Shown one piece after another: positions 61,981-64,000 of a stretch of 64,000 bases of DNA; the stretch's first letter is position 1; every line of letters starts with the position of its first letter. The notes under the pieces were generated by a model. It was given only the letters and a program-made list of their open reading frames with translations. It was not told where the DNA came from and searched no databases. Both the position numbers and the translations under genes were made by a program. The DNA lies in contig JBBDYN010000032.1 of the NCBI GenBank assembly GCA_040901465.1, forward strand, positions 62,001-126,000. The letters are read 5' to 3'. This stretch comes from JAUSIF01 sp040901465. GTDB lineage: Bacteria; Pseudomonadota; Alphaproteobacteria; Rhizobiales; Xanthobacteraceae.

Positions 61981-62643
61981 TCAGCGCTTTGGGCGCGGCA
62001 AGCCCCATTGCTCGTACGGGATGCTCGGCATGAATGAGCCCAGCGACCGGCCGTTGCCGTTCAGGTCGCGCAGCATGTCGACGTAGGACTCCGGATACAG
62101 GAGGTGCGTCGGCGGCGTCTTCAGCCGCATGAACTCGGCCACCTCGCCGAGGAAGCCGTTGCAGTTCTTCGTTGGCGCATGCCACTCCTTCGACGTCGCC
62201 TGCAGGCGCCGGATGTAACCGGCGACCCGCGCATACTCCGCCTCGCCGAGCACGACGCAGTAGCGCGCGGTCAGATATTGCTCGTCGAGATCGCCGTCGC
62301 TTGCGCCCGTGTCGGCCGGCACCGGCACCACGTGGCCCTGGAGATAGACCGCCGGATCGTCGCCGCGCGGATGCAGGCCGGCGACTTCGAACTTGCCGAA
62401 CTTGCCGGATGCGCCGAGTCGCCCGTGGAACAGAAAGCTGTGGCCGTAGCTCGCCGCGGTGCGCGCGCGGAATTCGACGAAGTACGGTTTGCCGGCCGCC
62501 GGCTTGCACGCCGCCGCGGTGACCGGCTCCCTGATCGCGGCCTTGGCACCGACGCTCTGCGCTTGCGCCGGCGCGAGCGCGGCGACAATTGCTGCGCCGG
62601 CCGCGAGCGCGTGCAGGAAACGGGATCGCGCGCCGCCCGCCAT
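61981..62643 (-). CDS. Secreted protein with permuted NlpC/P60-like features
   Basis: 220 residues from ATG 62643 (AGGAGG upstream), signal peptide ending APAQAQ. His68 in AASYGHSFLFHGRLG precedes, by about 90 residues, Cys161 in APTKNCNGFLGEVAEFM. The His-before-Cys order and the NCxxF pattern are those of circularly permuted NlpC/P60 (LRAT/DUF4105-like) cysteine hydrolases. A role in cell-wall or lipid amide hydrolysis is inferred. The gene follows the L,D-transpeptidase by 13 bases on the same strand. Confidence 0.8.
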   Translation of the reverse strand: MAGGARSRFLHALAAGAAIVAALAPAQAQSVGAKAAIREPVTAAACKPAAGKPYFVEFRARTAASYGHSFLFHGRLGASGKFGKFEVAGLHPRGDDPAVYLQGHVVPVPADTGASDGDLDEQYLTARYCVVLGEAEYARVAGYIRRLQATSKEWHAPTKNCNGFLGEVAEFMRLKTPPTHLLYPESYVDMLRDLNGNGRSLGSFMPSIPYEQWGLPRPKR

Positions 62644-62656
62644 GGAAGGCCTCCTG

Positions 62657-63172
62657 CTAACGCGTGACAACGACCGGGGTGCCGAAGAACACGCGCCCGA
62701 AAAGATCGTCGATGTCTTCATTATACATGCGGAAGCAGCCGTAGGACACGAAGCCGCCGACCGAGCCGGGCTTGTTGGTGCCGTGGATCGCGTATTGTCC
62801 ACCGCCGCTCAAGATCAGCGCGGCGACGCCCATGGGGTTTTCCGGCGTGCCGCCCTTGATGACATTCGGCAGATGCGGATTGTCGCGCTTCACTTCGGCC
62901 GGCGGCGACCAGTCGGGATTGCGGCGCATGCCGATGATGTACTCCGAGCCGGTCCAGCTCTTGCCGCCTCTGCCGACCCCCACCGGATAGCGATACGCCT
63001 TCCCGTCCGGCAGCACGTAGTAGAGACGCCGCTCGTTCGTCTTCACGACGATGCTGCCGGGAAAATATCCGGCGAACTTGACCGTCGCGCGCGCGGCGTC
63101 GGCCGGCGGCGAGTGGAGCGCGGCAAGGACGAGCGCGCCCGCCGATAGCGCGAAGCAACGGAGAGTACGCAT
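62657..63172 (-). CDS. L,D-transpeptidase (YkuD domain)
   Basis: 171 residues: signal peptide (LRCFALSAGALVLAALHSPPADAA) and one YkuD catalytic domain. The motif IHGTNKPGS...VSYGCFRM places His130 and catalytic Cys146; RLYYVLPDGKAYRYPVGVG is the family's first strand pair. It makes 3-3 cross-links in peptidoglycan or attaches proteins to it. Located in a small envelope cluster between a tiny lipoprotein gene and the permuted-NlpC-like gene. Confidence 0.95.
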   Translation of the reverse strand: MRTLRCFALSAGALVLAALHSPPADAARATVKFAGYFPGSIVVKTNERRLYYVLPDGKAYRYPVGVGRGGKSWTGSEYIIGMRRNPDWSPPAEVKRDNPHLPNVIKGGTPENPMGVAALILSGGGQYAIHGTNKPGSVGGFVSYGCFRMYNEDIDDLFGRVFFGTPVVVTR

Positions 63173-63213
63173 ACCGTTGGCCGGCCGAGGCCGGCCCCTG
63201 CGCGACGTGCGCG

Positions 63214-63324
63214 TCAGTATTTGGTGACGACGGGCGCCTTGCCGATCGGCGCCTTGCCGAAATGCATGCAGCCGCCGGCGAGAAGCGCGATCGAGGCGAC
63301 GACGGCTAAGGTAATGATCTTCAT
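63214..63324 (-). CDS. 36-residue lipoprotein
   Basis: MKIITLAVVASIALLAGGCM...: a lipoprotein signal with lipobox LLAGGC (Cys19), then a short tail with the repeated GKAPIGKAPVV and ending TKY. A typical tiny outer- or inner-membrane lipoprotein. It lies 41 bases upstream of the L,D-transpeptidase on the same strand. GGGGACG precedes the ATG weakly. Function unknown. Confidence 0.82.
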   Translation of the reverse strand: MKIITLAVVASIALLAGGCMHFGKAPIGKAPVVTKY

Positions 63325-63546
63325 CGGTTCGTCCCCTAATCGTAAGAGGTAGCCGATTACACGCCACGCGGGCGCCTGCCTCTAGTGCAGGAAAGCCACA
63401 GTGCAAAACTATTTGCGCCTGGTTCCGCGACAACTTATTGCCGTACTCGCCGTGATTGGCGGTTAGCCGCATGAAATCCTGCTCTGAGACAATGGGCGTG
63501 CGTACGAAGGCTCGCGCCATGCGCCGCCGCGTCTCGTGCGGCTCGA
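63325..63546. other. Intergenic gap, no gene supported
   Basis: 222 bases. A leftward frame in the L,D-transpeptidase phase runs through it (opening with a codon near 63550), but it shows no signal, no known motif and no ribosome binding site; I treat it as non-coding. AT-rich patch around 63400-63440 may be the promoter of the lipoprotein/transpeptidase unit. Confidence 0.5.
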
Positions 63547-63795
63547 TCACCGCGCCCGATTGCCCGCCAGCATCCCCGCGACGCTCAAGTCTTCGTCGAG
63601 GTCGGGCCAGTGGATGCCCAAGGGCATGATCTCGTAATGCTCGCGCGCCGCCGCCGAAGCATTCTTCAGGCGCGGGTACCAGTCGAGCGGCGTTGAAATC
63701 TTCCGGCCGTCTGCGAGCGTGACAACCAGCTCCGCCGCCGTGAAGGAAACCGCCTTCACCCGCAGATCACCCACGTCAATCTCCAAAGTGCTCAT
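63547..63795 (-). CDS. DUF2442 protein
   Basis: 82 residues: VKAVSFTAAELVVTLADGRKISTPLDWYPRLKNASAAAREHYEIMPLGIHWPDLDEDLSVAGMLAG, a full DUF2442 (the LxxGRxIxxPLxWFPRL and GIHWPxLDEDLS signatures). It overlaps by 20 bases the DUF4160 gene before it. The DUF4160-DUF2442 pair is a common tandem resembling a toxin-antitoxin module, though its activity is not established. Confidence 0.93.
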   Translation of the reverse strand: MSTLEIDVGDLRVKAVSFTAAELVVTLADGRKISTPLDWYPRLKNASAAAREHYEIMPLGIHWPDLDEDLSVAGMLAGNRAR

Positions 63796-64000
63796 TCCAC
63801 GCCTTCATCAGGGCTGCGCGGTTATCCCGCAAGGTTTTCAAGATACTCGTAATCTCGTGCGCCGGAAAGCCGGCGTTCACCGCCATCGAAAGGTCGTGCA
63901 GCCACACTTTCACCTCGCGGTCGCCGGCCTGCACATGCACGTGCGCGGGCTCTTGGCCGTCGTTGGAATAGAAGAAGGCGCGATACGGCCCCCAGCGCAA
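63776..64000 (-). CDS. DUF4160 protein (5' end outside window)
   Basis: At least 74 residues: RWGPYRAFFYSNDGQEPAHVHVQAGDREVKVWLHD..., the DUF4160 signature with its EPxHVHV motif. The frame is open at the window edge, and the family usually starts 4-8 residues before RW, so only the first few codons are missing. Partner of the DUF2442 gene. Confidence 0.92.
   Translation of the reverse strand: MRWGPYRAFFYSNDGQEPAHVHVQAGDREVKVWLHDLSMAVNAGFPAHEITSILKTLRDNRAALMKAWNEHFGD

Overview
The window comes from the chromosome of a GC-rich alphaproteobacterium, most likely of the order Hyphomicrobiales (Bradyrhizobium / Xanthobacteraceae-like). The basis is high-GC codon use, GGAGG-type ribosome binding sites, glutathione-based detoxification (GST, GSH-dependent formaldehyde dehydrogenase), branched-chain acyl-CoA catabolism, DUF3309 and similar small membrane proteins, and intergenic GTCATCACCGGGCCGC / CCCGGGCATGAC palindromes. 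I see no rRNA, CRISPR array, intact IS element or prophage. One tRNA is present, tRNA-Leu(GAG).

Layout. 1-3.3 kb: a partial GYD-domain gene, an MNT/HEPN toxin-antitoxin pair, a small secreted protein, and a short accessory segment (orphan XRE antitoxin plus HNH nuclease). That segment lies between an intact and a decayed copy of the 3' end of mccB. 3.3-9 kb: mccB, three large hairpins, a cupin, and an ABC exporter operon with a NEW-like surface protein. 9-16 kb: a frameshifted GST, two tandem four-cysteine secreted paralogues, a rhodanese, an aldo/keto reductase, an RraA-like protein, a hydrolase, and a divergent ArsR/SRPBCC locus with a perfect operator palindrome. 16-26.6 kb: VapBC with an HTH-fused antitoxin, isovaleryl-CoA dehydrogenase with two hotdog thioesterases, a CHASE4-GGDEF-EAL protein, MgtE, a wrecked polysaccharide deacetylase, tRNA-Leu, an orphan FliN-like gene, an SDR, lipB, acylphosphatase and a gamma-glutamylcyclotransferase. 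26.6-35.5 kb: pccA, a DUF4010/MgtC-like membrane protein, unknown envelope genes, a frameshifted extradiol dioxygenase, a GAF-GGDEF cyclase, a 1-Cys peroxiredoxin and an esterase. 35.5-43.5 kb: a deletion scar of two gene remnants, formaldehyde dehydrogenase, a thioesterase, a chemoreceptor pair, a GST, an FAD monooxygenase and an FAH-family hydrolase. 43.5-52.3 kb: mostly small membrane or secreted proteins, ArsR/DUF6428, pyruvoyl-dependent arginine decarboxylase, a lytic transglycosylase, a tartrate dehydrogenase-like enzyme, an SGNH esterase, and two tiny ORFs (54 and 48 codons).

52.8-58.3 kb is the most coherent accessory system: a four-gene operon (mannose-6-phosphate isomerase, a two-domain GT4, a GH130 phosphorylase and a PfkB kinase) that looks like a self-contained mannoside synthesis/phosphorolysis module. 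58.3-64 kb: a small winged-helix-like protein, a lysozyme-like envelope protein and a zinc-knuckle class III cyclase lying between two copies of a multi-stem structured repeat whose helices differ by compensatory changes. These are followed by an envelope cluster (permuted-NlpC-like protein, L,D-transpeptidase, 36-residue lipoprotein) and a DUF2442/DUF4160 pair at the edge.

At least six decayed or broken genes occur (mccB tail, GST, deacetylase, dioxygenase, VIT and APC remnants). Three carry single-base frameshifts, so read-level checking is worthwhile before calling them biological.
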